Part shown: positions 26,592-35,805 of the stretch, one piece after another
How positions within the stretch are numbered: position 1 is the first letter of the stretch
How the letters are laid out: every line of letters begins with the position of its first letter
Source of the DNA: Hungatella hathewayi WAL-18680
GTDB taxonomy: Bacteria; Bacillota; Clostridia; Lachnospirales; Lachnospiraceae
NCBI RefSeq assembly: GCF_000235505.1
Contig: NZ_JH379027.1
Span: 372,001-436,000 of the forward strand
Direction: 5' to 3'
Length of the DNA stretch: 64,000 nt
Notes under the pieces: model-generated
Told to the model about the DNA's origin: nothing
Databases searched by the model: none
The model's input: only the letters and a program-made list of their open reading frames with translations
Position numbers and translations under genes: made by a program

Positions 26592-27349
26592 AATGATTCT
26601 TCCTCCTTGTCAAATTGATGAATGAGATGATAGCCCATTCCAGCCAGAAGCGCCTGGCTGACAGCCACCACCAGCCAGATACAGCCCTGGCCGGCCAGCC
26701 GCAGGAACCAGGTTATCTGAAACAGTCCGTATCTCTGGGCGGCCAGCCCGGCAAGTACCATCAGGATACCGGCCGCCGCCAGCACAAACCCGTCACAGCG
26801 CCGTTTCAGGACGTGAAACAGTCCCAGATAACAGGCGGTGGAGAGGTTGAAGGGCACTGCAAGATAGTAAAATGCTTCCGCCGCCCCGGTGCCCTGGCTT
26901 CCGGCCGCGGCTATCATGGTGAGGAGCAGAATTCCGTCCACAATGCCGAATAGAAGTATTTTCAGCAGGATGACCTGCCGCAGATTGTAAAAACAGCTTT
27001 CTTCCAGCTCCCACATTCCGTTTGAAAAGCTCTTGGCCAGTTCAGGGACGCCAATCAGGCCGATGAGCGGGATGAAGGCGGACAGGCTGGCGGCGGTTAC
27101 CCCTTCCTCCCCAGCCAGGAGAAACAGGATACCGAGCGTCAGGACCATGAATTGAAGAGCCCAGGTGCGGGGGGATAAGTAGGCGGCCTGCTCCAGAATT
27201 CTCTGCGCCAGAGGTTTGTGAGGCATCCATGCCATCTGGCTGGCCTCGTGGGCAATCAGGTGATTCAGACGGTCTTTCTGGGCGCCGGTGAGTTGTGGCG
27301 CTTCTATATGAAGTAACATGGTTTTCAACTGCATTTCTTCACGGTTCAT
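26567..27349 (-). CDS. Polytopic membrane protein between sigma factor and ABC exporter
   Basis: I do not recognise a named family. The 260-residue protein has a soluble N-terminal region (about 1-62, rich in His, Gln and Leu) and about six hydrophobic segments. It overlaps the sigma-factor gene by 11 bp and the ATPase gene by 25 bp. Its position directly after an ECF-type sigma factor suggests, by analogy, an anti-sigma factor or membrane sensor, although no zinc-finger anti-sigma motif (HxxxCxxC) is present. Confidence 0.6.
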   Translation of the reverse strand: MNREEMQLKTMLLHIEAPQLTGAQKDRLNHLIAHEASQMAWMPHKPLAQRILEQAAYLSPRTWALQFMVLTLGILFLLAGEEGVTAASLSAFIPLIGLIGVPELAKSFSNGMWELEESCFYNLRQVILLKILLFGIVDGILLLTMIAAAGSQGTGAAEAFYYLAVPFNLSTACYLGLFHVLKRRCDGFVLAAAGILMVLAGLAAQRYGLFQITWFLRLAGQGCIWLVVAVSQALLAGMGYHLIHQFDKEEESLWNFESTD

Positions 27350-27878
27350 GGTAATGTTCTCCTTTCTCTCCCAGGAGCAGCTTCAGTTTCTCCATACCCT
27401 GTCGCAGTCTTGACTTGGCGGTGGGGAGACCTACCCCGGTAATGGCGGCAATCTCACGGATTTTCATATCGTAGTAAAAGCGGAGAATGACGGTCTCTTT
27501 CTGGGGGGCAGGAAGTCTGGCGAGGGCTTTTTGAATGTCGTCCCGGATTTCTGCCTGGGCGAAACGTTTCTCCTCCACGGGAATGGTTTCCAGATATTCT
27601 TCCTCCGTTGGAATGGGGGAGGAAGTCCGGAAATAGTCTTTGCAGACATTGACGGCGATGGACAAAAGCCAGGCCTTGAACTTGTTCTGCTCCACGTAGC
27701 TGTCCAGGAAGCGCACCATTTTTAAAAATGTCTCCTGGGTGCAGTCCCAGGCGGCGTCCTCACTGCCGGTGCGGTACCAGCAGAAACGGTAGATATCCTG
27801 GTAGTATTTTTGGGCCAGAACGTCCAGAAGCTCTTTTTCACCCTGTTTAATTTTCCTGATGAGTTCACGGTCCTTCAA
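27339..27878 (-). CDS. ECF-type RNA polymerase sigma factor
   Basis: This 179-residue protein has sigma-70 region 2 (about residues 15-80, with AAWDCTQETFLKMVRFL) and region 4 (about 115-170, with the helix-turn-helix IREIAAITGVGLPTAKSRLRQG). I place the start at TTG 27878 (MKDRELIRKIKQGEKE), where family homology begins, with AAGGAAGG upstream; ATG at 27962 would add 28 residues unlike the family. It leads a four-gene overlapping module and probably activates its own operon in response to an envelope signal. Confidence 0.85.
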   Translation of the reverse strand: MKDRELIRKIKQGEKELLDVLAQKYYQDIYRFCWYRTGSEDAAWDCTQETFLKMVRFLDSYVEQNKFKAWLLSIAVNVCKDYFRTSSPIPTEEEYLETIPVEEKRFAQAEIRDDIQKALARLPAPQKETVILRFYYDMKIREIAAITGVGLPTAKSRLRQGMEKLKLLLGEKGEHYHEP

Positions 27879-27911
27879 GTGGTCTGGCACCTTCCTTTGC
27901 TCTTGAGTGTT

Positions 27912-27927
27912 TATAAAACGTTTTATA
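27912..27927. promoter_or_regulatory. Palindrome upstream of sigma-factor gene
   Basis: TATAAAACGTTTTATA is a perfect 16-bp palindrome 34 bp upstream of the chosen sigma-factor start. It may be an operator or overlap the promoter. Confidence 0.45.
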
Positions 27928-27994
27928 CCAATATAACGGGGGATTTGGGGAAAAGGATTCATAAGATTAGAAAAAATAAAATTTGGGAAGAAAA

Positions 27995-28030
27995 GAGAAC
28001 GCCCAAGGGGGAAATCCCTTAGGCGTTTTC
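27995..28030. terminator. Terminator downstream of FN3 gene
   Basis: AACGCC(C)AAGGG and CCCTTAGGCGTT form a stem with a short loop and a T run on the plus strand and A-rich flank. It sits between the leftward FN3 gene and the sigma-factor promoter region. Confidence 0.65.
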
Positions 28031-28073
28031 TGGATTGGCGATTAATAAGTGATAGGACTTGTTTGTTAGTTGT

Positions 28074-29129
28074 TTACTCGCAGGTCTTGTGACAGGTATC
28101 CCGGCGGACACTGGAACAGCATGGGCGGGTTACCGGACAGCAGGAGGGAGGAACTGGGCAGCATGATGGAGGCACCGGGCAGCATGATGGCGGTACCGGG
28201 CAGCATGACGGTGGTACTGGACAGCATGGCGGTGGAACCGGGCATGGCGGCGGCACTGGGCATGGCGAAGAGGTGCAGCTGCCTGTGACAGCATAGACGG
28301 GGGACGACAGCGCGCCCTCAACACCATTTCGAAATGCCGCTATCCGATAGAAGTAGGAGGCATTTTCTTCCAGCCCTTCATTGAGATAGTATGGGGTATT
28401 CACAATGGTAATCAGCGAGTAAGGTCCGGCTTCGGATGCGGAACTGCGGTACACATAGTAACCTTCGGCTGTTTCGACGGCATCCCAGACTAACAGGACA
28501 CTGTGGCAGCTTTCCGTAAATGCGCTGACGTGTTCCGGGGCGGGAAGAATATCCGGTAGTGGCCCGAAGGTGGTGGCCGCGGCGGCATCGCTCAAGATGC
28601 CCGCGATTCCGCCTACGATGGCGATGACGCGGTAAAAATATGTCGTCGAGGGTAACAGCCCCTGGTCGATATGCTGTGGCTGGGTTGAGATGCCAATCAT
28701 GATGAACGGACCCTGCAAGGATTCACTGCGGTAAATCTGATAACTTCCTGCTCCCGCAACGGCGTCCCAGGTTACCAGAATGCTGGTTTCACTGAGGGCC
28801 TCCGCACGAACATCCTGTGGAGCGGGAGGCAGCTCAGCGCTGGGGGTGGTGGCGTTTGCCGGGTCGGAAAATCCGCCTGTCTCGATGGCATTGTGAGCGG
28901 CTACCTTATAATAGTAGGTGGTGCTTGCCGACAGCGTGTCATCTATATAGGCGGTTGACGGGGTATCTCCTATCTGTCCGTAAAGGCCGTCTTCCGTTTC
29001 GCTTCTGAAAATATAATACCCCTCCGCATCGGAAACTGCATTCCAATGAAGCAGAATCTGGGTAGCGCTTATGGGGGCTGCCATTAAATTTACGGGAGAA
29101 GGGATTGCATACAAAGAATCATTACTCAT
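28074..29129 (-). CDS. Fibronectin type III protein with Cys-Pro repeat tail
   Basis: This 351-residue protein has three FN3 domains (about residues 8-95, 100-190 and 195-285), each with a WDAV/WNAV strand and an S-x-YYYKV or YFYRV strand. The last 65 residues are a tail of seven-residue units CPVPPSC repeated about six times, ending in a Cys/Arg-rich cap (SSVRRDTCHKTCE). There is no signal peptide or membrane segment. A cysteine cross-linked structural role, for example in a spore coat, is conceivable but only inferred. It is alone on its strand. Confidence 0.75.
   Translation of the reverse strand: MSNDSLYAIPSPVNLMAAPISATQILLHWNAVSDAEGYYIFRSETEDGLYGQIGDTPSTAYIDDTLSASTTYYYKVAAHNAIETGGFSDPANATTPSAELPPAPQDVRAEALSETSILVTWDAVAGAGSYQIYRSESLQGPFIMIGISTQPQHIDQGLLPSTTYFYRVIAIVGGIAGILSDAAAATTFGPLPDILPAPEHVSAFTESCHSVLLVWDAVETAEGYYVYRSSASEAGPYSLITIVNTPYYLNEGLEENASYFYRIAAFRNGVEGALSSPVYAVTGSCTSSPCPVPPPCPVPPPCCPVPPSCCPVPPSCCPVPPSCCPVPPSCCPVTRPCCSSVRRDTCHKTCE
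28143..28265. repeat. 21-bp coding tandem repeat (CPVPPSC units)
   Basis: About six imperfect 21-bp copies of the type GGGCAGCATGATGG-n7 encode the Cys-Pro tail of the FN3 protein. Copy number may vary among strains. Confidence 0.75.
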
Positions 29130-29228
29130 ATTAAAATCTCCTCGATATTAATCGTTATATGAGTATGATATGAGCCTGTATCAAATTGTGTTCAAGCTCT
29201 GGCTTCTGCGTGCCATTTCCCAGAATGT

Positions 29229-29705
29229 TTAAAAGTTGAAAACGTCCTCCCAGTCAAAGTCACCGGAATCCTCAATACTCCTTGGCCAATGGCCGCACCA
29301 GGCCGGCACGCCCGGAGTCTCAACCCGGTCAAGGCTGGGTGTGTAGGGCTTGAGGTCCAGAACGGGGGTGCCATCATTTGCATCGATATACGCAAGCTGA
29401 ATGATTCCGTTTTGATAGCCAATGTGGATGATTTCTGACGTGGATAGGGCGATGGGGTTTGGGCGGACCGGGGACCTGGTGGCGAAAATGCCCATGGTTT
29501 CCGGTGCGTTTTTATAGGGCTGGGGGGTCTGGAGTACGGACCTGGCTTCCTCGCTGTCAAAGTCACTGAACCACCAGATGACATTGAGGTGGCTGAAGCC
29601 ATCCAGGGCCTGCAAGGCAGGGATGTACTCCGGGTTGATGATGAGGAGGCAGCCCTCCTCGTTGTTTTGGATTTTCCCGATGGGATGTACCTGATAATTG
29701 TTCAT
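29229..29705 (-). CDS. TrmO/TsaA-like tRNA methyltransferase family protein
   Basis: This 158-residue protein is of the TrmO (TsaA, YaeB-like) family, which uses SAM to N6-methylate the t6A37 base of threonine tRNAs. The core RSPVRPNPIALS and DANDGTPVLDLKPYTP are diagnostic. The start at 29705 has GGAGG 8 bp upstream; an in-frame ATG at 29768 lacks an RBS. It lies between the FN3 gene and a MerR regulator, with no clear functional link to either. Confidence 0.88.
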   Translation of the reverse strand: MNNYQVHPIGKIQNNEEGCLLIINPEYIPALQALDGFSHLNVIWWFSDFDSEEARSVLQTPQPYKNAPETMGIFATRSPVRPNPIALSTSEIIHIGYQNGIIQLAYIDANDGTPVLDLKPYTPSLDRVETPGVPAWCGHWPRSIEDSGDFDWEDVFNF

Positions 29706-29793
29706 ATGTAATTCCTCCAATCGTTTGTTGTAAATGGAGGATAAACCCTGACACCGTGTGAGAGTCAAGTTGGAATATTCGGTTATTTCTAGG

Positions 29794-30612
29794 TCAGGCG
29801 TTTTTTAAAGGAATTTGGATTTCCGTCAGGTATTTATCCGGGCATTCCTCATTCCATGGCCCCCGGTGGACAATCTGGCGGCTTGTCTCACCCATCTGAT
29901 ACTGGGAATGTTTTTGCAGCCAGTTGGCAAAGGTGAGATAGGCACCGGCGATATTGCTGAAAGGGCCGTAAACCATGGTGGACGCCATGAGAGGAACGGG
30001 CTCCGTGTTGCGGAATACAAATCCGTCCGCAGAGTTCCCCATCCGCTCCACGGGAGCGCATATCTCGATGTCAACGTCTTGCTCCCGGTAGTCGGTGTCG
30101 TGATAGATGGTAAAGGTCTGGTGGGAGACCGGGATATTGTGTTTGGCGGCGAAGGCGGACATTTCCTGCCATAAGTCCCCCTCCGAATAGTAATCTCTCA
30201 CAATCCGCCGAAGGGAGAGTACCTGATAGGAAGGGATTGATTTGATGGAAATGTGATAATGTATTTCGCTGTTGTCTCTGTTCAAGAGTTCATTTCTGGC
30301 AAGCTCGATTTTTTTCAGTTTTTCCTGTTCCAGTTGAATTGCAGCTTCAATTTCCTGGTGTTTCTGATTGAGCTGTTCCACGATAAACTCGTCGTCCGTC
30401 TGTTTCAGCGCCTTAGCGATTTCCGAAACCTGAAATCCGCTGTCGCGGAGATAGACAATCTTATTGAGAACCGGTATCTGCTCCACCGAATACATCCGAT
30501 ATCCTGTCCACGAATCAATCTGAGAAGGCTTCAAAAGCCCCGCCTCATCATAATACCGCAGCATCCGTACTGAAACCTGCGTCAATTTAGAAAATTCCCC
30601 TATTTTAAACAT
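29794..30612 (-). CDS. MerR family regulator with GyrI-like effector domain
   Basis: This 272-residue regulator has a MerR winged helix (residues 1-70: KIGEFSKLTQVSVRMLRYYDEAGLL), a dimerisation coiled coil (about 75-110) and a GyrI/BmrR-like ligand domain. The architecture matches multidrug-sensing regulators such as BmrR. ATG at 30612 is chosen since its promoter -10 lies at 30637-30642; the upstream ATG at 30645 would fall in the promoter. No efflux gene is adjacent, so its target is unknown. Confidence 0.87.
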   Translation of the reverse strand: MFKIGEFSKLTQVSVRMLRYYDEAGLLKPSQIDSWTGYRMYSVEQIPVLNKIVYLRDSGFQVSEIAKALKQTDDEFIVEQLNQKHQEIEAAIQLEQEKLKKIELARNELLNRDNSEIHYHISIKSIPSYQVLSLRRIVRDYYSEGDLWQEMSAFAAKHNIPVSHQTFTIYHDTDYREQDVDIEICAPVERMGNSADGFVFRNTEPVPLMASTMVYGPFSNIAGAYLTFANWLQKHSQYQMGETSRQIVHRGPWNEECPDKYLTEIQIPLKNA

Positions 30613-30636
30613 CACCATCACCACCTGTTTCTTATC

Positions 30637-30664
30637 ATTATACACATGGTGGGGGATACTTCAA
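30637..30664 (-). promoter_or_regulatory. Promoter for MerR gene
   Basis: On the minus strand TTGAAG, 16 bp and a perfect TATAAT lie about 25 bp upstream of the chosen start. Confidence 0.65.
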
Positions 30665-30706
30665 ATGATTTTTATAGAAGGCGGCGTTAAAGTACGAAAA
30701 TGCCGG

Positions 30707-30735
30707 TTGACACCGGGAGTTATGGCCGTTACAAT
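30707..30735 (+). promoter_or_regulatory. Sigma-A promoter for sortase
   Basis: TTGACA, 17 bp and TACAAT lie about 130 bp upstream of the sortase start. Confidence 0.7.
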
Positions 30736-30865
30736 ATAGATACTATTTTATCTTTTAATCAATAGAAAAGTTCTGAAAGATAGCAGTTCCATGATTTCAT
30801 TACCCGGATTAAAGAATTAGTTAAAATTTTATCAATGAAATTAGAGCGATTTTGAGGTTGAGAAG

Positions 30866-31639
30866 GTGATTACAGTAAAAAGAGCGGTTATCAATATTTT
30901 TCTATTCTTATGCATAGTGGCAGTAGCAGGGAGTGGGATGCTGCTGGTGAGAGAAACGGTTCATAGCTGGGAGAATCGAGAGGTACTGGAGTCGGCGGCA
31001 CGGCTGGTGGAGGAAGTGGCGAAGGAGCGGATGGAAGAGCGGGGAGGGGAGGTGGAGAAGGATGACAGACTTTTGGGGTATGACAGGCTGCGGCAGCAGA
31101 ATCGGGATTTTGTTGGATGGGTTTGTATTGAGGAGACGGGGATCGATTATCCGGTGATGCAGACGAGGACGGGGGAGGATTTTTATCTGGACCATAATTT
31201 TGAGGGAGAGCCGAGCGCCTATGGGGTGCCGTTTGTGGATGGGAGTTGTGAATTGGAAGAGGGGGATTATCGGAATGTTGTGGTGTATGGGCATCACATG
31301 AAGGATCAATCGATGTTTGCGGATTTGGTACGATATGAAGAGCAGTCATATCAGGAAGAACATTCGGTGATTTTGTTCGATACATGGAAGGAGCGGGGAG
31401 AGTATCGGATTATTGGAGTTTTGCGGGTGCCGGATGTGAAAGAGGAGATGTCATTTTACAGAAATATGCAGTGTGGGGATGAGAAACAGTATGAGGCGTT
31501 TGTGGATGAGGTGGAAGAGCGGTCTCTGTATGACTGCGGTGTAGGTGACGTGCAAGGAGAGCAGCTCTTGACGCTGGTTACCTGTGAGTATTCCACAAAA
31601 GATGGACGAATGGTAGTTGTAGCCAAGAAGATATCGTGA
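30866..31639 (+). CDS. Class B sortase
   Basis: This 257-residue membrane-anchored transpeptidase has an N-terminal transmembrane helix (residues 9-27) and a sortase B domain (about 70-256). The catalytic His is in YGHHM, the Cys in TLVTCEYS and the Arg in DGRMVV. The start is GTG at 30866. Class B enzymes attach proteins with NPQTN-like or related signals to peptidoglycan or build pili. I find no substrate with a sorting motif in this window, so it is an orphan here. Confidence 0.92.
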   Translation: MITVKRAVINIFLFLCIVAVAGSGMLLVRETVHSWENREVLESAARLVEEVAKERMEERGGEVEKDDRLLGYDRLRQQNRDFVGWVCIEETGIDYPVMQTRTGEDFYLDHNFEGEPSAYGVPFVDGSCELEEGDYRNVVVYGHHMKDQSMFADLVRYEEQSYQEEHSVILFDTWKERGEYRIIGVLRVPDVKEEMSFYRNMQCGDEKQYEAFVDEVEERSLYDCGVGDVQGEQLLTLVTCEYSTKDGRMVVVAKKIS

Positions 31640-31706
31640 TATGCTCATAACATGACAGACTGTTGTCTGAGGCATTTTTTTAAATGGGTAAAAAAGGAGG
31701 GGTCAC

Positions 31707-32138
31707 ATGTTTGAACGTATGCTTGATAAAAGCAGAAAACCGGATGAGGCGGAAATCAGGGAATATATCGGTGAGGACAGCTACAAGCGTCTGTGCCAGT
31801 TTGAGTCAATTCTTTCAGAACAGTACCAGTTATCAAAGGAACTGCGTTTCCCGTTCGGCAATCATTATGGCTGGGGATATAAACTGAGCCATAAATCAAT
31901 ACACCTGTGCTATGCATTTTTTGAAAAAGGGGCTTTCACCATCACGGTACAGATAGGTGACCGCCAGGTGCCCAAGGCGGAGCAGATAATCGCAGAGATG
32001 TCGCCGAAGGCCAGGGAACTCTGGGCCAACCGTTATCCCTGTGGGGATATTGGCGGCTGGATTCATTACCGCGTGTTGGAGGATGAGGAACTGGCAGAAG
32101 TGATTTCATTTGTAAATGCCAAACGTGCGCCCAAATAG
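31707..32138 (+). CDS. DUF3788 domain protein
   Basis: This 143-residue cytoplasmic protein is of the DUF3788 family (WGYKLSHKSIHLCYAFFEKGAFTITVQIG). Members are small, lone proteins of unknown function in Firmicutes. It has AAAAAGGAGG before ATG. No motif suggests catalysis. Confidence 0.82.
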   Translation: MFERMLDKSRKPDEAEIREYIGEDSYKRLCQFESILSEQYQLSKELRFPFGNHYGWGYKLSHKSIHLCYAFFEKGAFTITVQIGDRQVPKAEQIIAEMSPKARELWANRYPCGDIGGWIHYRVLEDEELAEVISFVNAKRAPK

Positions 32139-32260
32139 AACATAATATAGCAGGCAGGCAATCTCTGCCAGACTGTATCATCGGGACGGGAAAAAGTAAA
32201 GCCAGGATGCTGGGGATTACAATTGGGAAAAATGGGCTGGGAGGGACATTAGGTGTGCAT

Positions 32261-33823
32261 ATGTATAGGAGGCAGGTTAAATATACGATAGTGGTTTTTT
32301 TAATAGTTTTGTTCTGCATGACTTTATTATCCTGCAGCCAAAAAGCAGCAGTGCCGATGGAAGGTCCGGCCCCGTCAGAGACAGAGCCACTGGAAGGCCC
32401 GGCTCCTTCAGAAACAGAGCTGGTGGAAGGTTCTGCTTCATCGAAAACAAAGCCGGACCTGGCCGGGGAGACTGCGAAAGAAGCGGTGAAGCACTATATG
32501 GAATTTCTGAAAAAGGAAGACATGTATGAGCTGACCGCATCGCCTCCTTATCCGAGGGGAGACAGCCGGGCGTCCTATGCTATTGGGGACAGCACCGGGG
32601 ACGGTGTGCCGGAGCTGCACCTGGAGGGCGGAGGACATTACTATATTTATACGTACCGGGAGGGGGAGGTGGCCCTTCTTCTTGAGCTAATCCTGTATCA
32701 GCAGCTGACACCGGCAAAGGACGGGACATTGGTGCTATCCAAGCGTGTAGACAGCGGGCCGGATACGATACGGGCGGAATACAGAATACCGCCGGAGGAG
32801 GATCTGGCTGCTGAGAAAGCCAGGTTGGACGGCAGTACGGATTACTACGAAGTAATCCGTCTCCTGCCCGATGGGAGTGGCGGAGTAAACATCTCGAGGC
32901 TCCATTCCTTTTCAAAGATATTCAGGAACAACCGGGGATTTGCGGAATATGTATACTCGGTTGACGGAGAGGCGTGCACAGCGGAAGAGTGGGAGATACA
33001 AGTAGGGATTTTAAATGACAAATCTAAGCAGCTTGCATGGACGGCCATATTTCCCAGGGAGGAATGGGATTATTTAGATGCGAAGGAGGAAGGGAGCGGG
33101 GATAACAGTGGGGAGGATAGCGAAGAATGGCAGTTTTATAAACGCATTTTGTCAGGAGACTTCTCTCTGATAGAGATGGAAGATCGGGGACGGCTGGCTT
33201 CTTTCTATGAATCCAGTCTCGACCCATCCACCGGAAGAAGTAATTGGAAATATATTCTGCTGGATTTTAATGGCGATGGCATCAGGGATTTATTTATACA
33301 GTTCGACTCTGACAGCAGCAATTATACAAGCACAGATTTTTATGATAACAATGTCAGCAGAGGAGTGGCATTGATCTGCTATTCAGCTGAAAAGACAAAG
33401 TGTATGATAAGTGATGGGATTACCGGCGTTCGCATGATTCCTTTGAAGAACGGGCAGATTATTTGGCTGGAAGGCTATGCAGCTACAAGAACGCTATTGC
33501 TTGGCAGGATGGAACGGGATACAGTCTGGCATGAAACGGAGAAAGCGTTTACAATCTTACACGTGAGTTATGATATAGGCCTGTATTATAATGAGGACTG
33601 GTATGAAGAGTGGTACGGACCGGGCCGCAAGGAGGGGGAAACCTATTATTTCGTGCAGAATTATAATGACGGTCATCCTGAAGGTGTGTGTAAGGAGCTG
33701 TCAAAGGAGGACTGGAGGAGGCTGGAGGAATGGATGGGAGCCTTATTGATTCCCGACAGCCAATGGGAGCCGGCCTCCGTCTTTCTGCCTGAACGCTATC
33801 CCATAAGTTTTAGCCAGGGATGA
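32261..33823 (+). CDS. Putative lipoprotein with VCBS/FG-GAP-like segments
   Basis: This 520-residue lipoprotein has a signal with lipobox LLSC (Cys about residue 25). A linker with three repeats of the type EGPAPSETE follows (about 33-65). The rest holds two calcium-loop-like stretches, GDSTGDGVPEL (about 107) and DFNGDGIRDLFIQFD (about 337), as in FG-GAP/VCBS folds. The start at 32261 is preferred over 32207 because it directly precedes the basic signal-peptide region. Function unknown. Confidence 0.7.
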   Translation: MYRRQVKYTIVVFLIVLFCMTLLSCSQKAAVPMEGPAPSETEPLEGPAPSETELVEGSASSKTKPDLAGETAKEAVKHYMEFLKKEDMYELTASPPYPRGDSRASYAIGDSTGDGVPELHLEGGGHYYIYTYREGEVALLLELILYQQLTPAKDGTLVLSKRVDSGPDTIRAEYRIPPEEDLAAEKARLDGSTDYYEVIRLLPDGSGGVNISRLHSFSKIFRNNRGFAEYVYSVDGEACTAEEWEIQVGILNDKSKQLAWTAIFPREEWDYLDAKEEGSGDNSGEDSEEWQFYKRILSGDFSLIEMEDRGRLASFYESSLDPSTGRSNWKYILLDFNGDGIRDLFIQFDSDSSNYTSTDFYDNNVSRGVALICYSAEKTKCMISDGITGVRMIPLKNGQIIWLEGYAATRTLLLGRMERDTVWHETEKAFTILHVSYDIGLYYNEDWYEEWYGPGRKEGETYYFVQNYNDGHPEGVCKELSKEDWRRLEEWMGALLIPDSQWEPASVFLPERYPISFSQG

Positions 33824-33964
33824 CAGGAGTGCCTTTTTAGCAGTACTGCAGGGTTCCTCACAATCGCAGACTTATATAAATAGAGCAAGAAAGCCCAGTA
33901 AAATCAATGGGTTTGGCAATTTGACAATTGCCCATAATATAGCAGAATAAAGGAGAATAACACA

Positions 33965-34498
33965 ATGGAAAACATGGACAAAGATTTTTTGGAATTGGCG
34001 GCAAATCGGTATTCCGTGCGTAAATTTATTGACAAACCCGTGGAACAGGAGGATTTGGACAAGATTCTGAAAGCAGGATATCTTGCCCCGACCGCCTGCA
34101 ACCGGCAGCCACAGCGCATTCTGGTCATCAACAGTGACGAGGGCCGTGCAAAACTGAAGAGATGCACCAAATGTCATTTTGACGCCCCGACCGCGCTGCT
34201 CATCTGCTACGACAAAACCGATTGCTGGCAGCGCAAATACGATGACAAAATCAGCGGTGACATTGACGCCAGCATTGTCACAACCCACATGATGCTGGAA
34301 GCCGCCGCCACAGGCGTAGGCACCACCTGGGTCATGCACTTTGACCCGGCCGCAGTCAAATCAGAGTTCAAAGTCCCGGAAAGCTATGAGCCCACCGCCC
34401 TTCTTATCATGGGCTACCCAGCCCCGGATGCGGCGCCATATCCAGGCCACTCTGAATACCGGCCGATAAAAGAAACGGTATTTTATTATGAGTTTTAA
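33965..34498 (+). CDS. Nitroreductase family protein
   Basis: This 177-residue protein has the NADPH-dependent FMN nitroreductase fold, with the N-terminal RYSVRKF motif that contacts FMN phosphate and the C-terminal MGYPA segment. The length matches small single-domain members. It has AAAGGAGAA before ATG and ends in a bidirectional terminator. The substrate is unknown. Confidence 0.88.
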   Translation: MENMDKDFLELAANRYSVRKFIDKPVEQEDLDKILKAGYLAPTACNRQPQRILVINSDEGRAKLKRCTKCHFDAPTALLICYDKTDCWQRKYDDKISGDIDASIVTTHMMLEAAATGVGTTWVMHFDPAAVKSEFKVPESYEPTALLIMGYPAPDAAPYPGHSEYRPIKETVFYYEF

Positions 34499-34511
34499 AA
34501 GATATCATTCG

Positions 34512-34550
34512 AAAAAAAATTGCGCATCCCCAATGAGATGCGCAATTTTT
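34512..34550. terminator. Bidirectional terminator between convergent genes
   Basis: ATTGCGCATC pairs with GATGCGCAAT with A and T runs on both sides. Confidence 0.9.
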
Positions 34551-34558
34551 ATAGTCAT

Positions 34559-35566
34559 TTACAACAGGAAAATATGATTCTTCCGGCACTCTTCCCTCAT
34601 TTCCTTCGGCCAGATGCTGGCCTGGACTTCGCCGACGTGGGCGCGGTCTAGGAGGAGCATGCAGAGACGGGACTGGCCGATGCCTCCGCCGATGGTGTAG
34701 GGGAGTTCTCCGTTTAATAGCATTTGGTGGTAGAGTAAATGGCGGCGTTCTTCACAGCCTGCCTTTTGTAACTGTTCTTCTAGGGCTTTCTCGTCAACGC
34801 GGATGCCCATGCTGGAGATTTCCAGGGCGCATTGCAGGTTTTCGAACCAGAACAGGATATCGCCGTTCAACTGCCAGTCATCGTAATCCGGTGCGCGGCC
34901 GTCGTGAGGTTCTCCGTTGGACAGCTTCTCGCCGATTTTCATCAGGAAGACACAGCCATGCTCTTTGGTAATCAGGTTCTCCCGCTCCTTTGGCGTTTTG
35001 TCCGGATATAAATCCAGCAGCTCCTGGGAGGTGATGAAGAAAATATCCTTCGGAAGATGCTTCACGGCGTTGGGGTATTTATACCACACTTCATGCTGCA
35101 TATGCTTGATAATTTTAAAGATCAGCCGCACCGTATCTTTTAAGGTCTCCAGATTTCTCTCTTCCTTCGTGATGACCTTCTCCCAATCCCACTGGTCCAC
35201 ATAGACCGAGTGAAGATTGTCTAACTCTTCATCCCGCCGGATAGCATTCATATTGGTATAAAGCCCTTCCCCGGGCTGGAATCCATATTCGTGCAGCGCC
35301 ATCCGCTTCCACTTCGCCAGGGAGTGGACCACAACCACCGGGTCCTCCGGCATTTCCAGCAAGTCAAAGCTGACCGGCCGCTCCGTTCCGTTCAAATCGT
35401 CGTTGAGACCGCTGCTCTGCTCCACGAAAAGCGGTGCGGAGATTCTCTCCAGATTCATCTCTTTTCCCAGTTCTTTCTGAAAGGTATCGCGTATGTATTT
35501 GATGGCTTCCTGTGTCTCGCGGACACTCAGATGCGGGTCGTAATCTTTTGGTATTGTTAAATTCAT
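34559..35566 (-). CDS. asnA: Aspartate-ammonia ligase
   Basis: This enzyme makes asparagine from aspartate, ammonia and ATP in the cytoplasm. The 335-residue length and the class II tRNA-synthetase-like motifs are those of AsnA: residues 35-60 ([18 protein letters not shown]), [11 protein letters not shown], the [13 protein letters not shown] block and the C-terminal [14 protein letters not shown]. It stands alone on its strand. Regulation is not apparent; no T-box leader is visible upstream. Confidence 0.95.
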   Translation of the reverse strand: MNLTIPKDYDPHLSVRETQEAIKYIRDTFQKELGKEMNLERISAPLFVEQSSGLNDDLNGTERPVSFDLLEMPEDPVVVVHSLAKWKRMALHEYGFQPGEGLYTNMNAIRRDEELDNLHSVYVDQWDWEKVITKEERNLETLKDTVRLIFKIIKHMQHEVWYKYPNAVKHLPKDIFFITSQELLDLYPDKTPKERENLITKEHGCVFLMKIGEKLSNGEPHDGRAPDYDDWQLNGDILFWFENLQCALEISSMGIRVDEKALEEQLQKAGCEERRHLLYHQMLLNGELPYTIGGGIGQSRLCMLLLDRAHVGEVQASIWPKEMREECRKNHIFLL

Positions 35567-35737
35567 GGTATAGCCCCTCTCAAGATTTTATCTTCCTTAT
35601 GGTACCATTATTGGCTCAAACATGCAAGTCATGACAGGCAAAAAGAAAGACTGCGTTAAATAAATATCAAACAATTAGAAAGATTTAGTGAAATTTTGGT
35701 ATTTCGTATAAAAAATGTAGGAAATACACATGAATAA

Positions 35738-35766
35738 TAGACAAAATAAAAAACTTTGGTTATAAT
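35738..35766 (+). promoter_or_regulatory. Sigma-A promoter for ATP synthase operon
   Basis: TAGACA, 17 bp and a perfect TATAAT lie about 40 bp upstream of atpZ. Confidence 0.75.
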
Positions 35767-35805
35767 ATAGGTTACATGCGCAAAGATAGAGAAAGAGGTG
35801 GGTGA

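Noticed and set aside
28143-28265. CRISPR-like array.
   Set aside because: The 21-bp units are contiguous, without spacers, and keep the reading frame of the FN3 protein.
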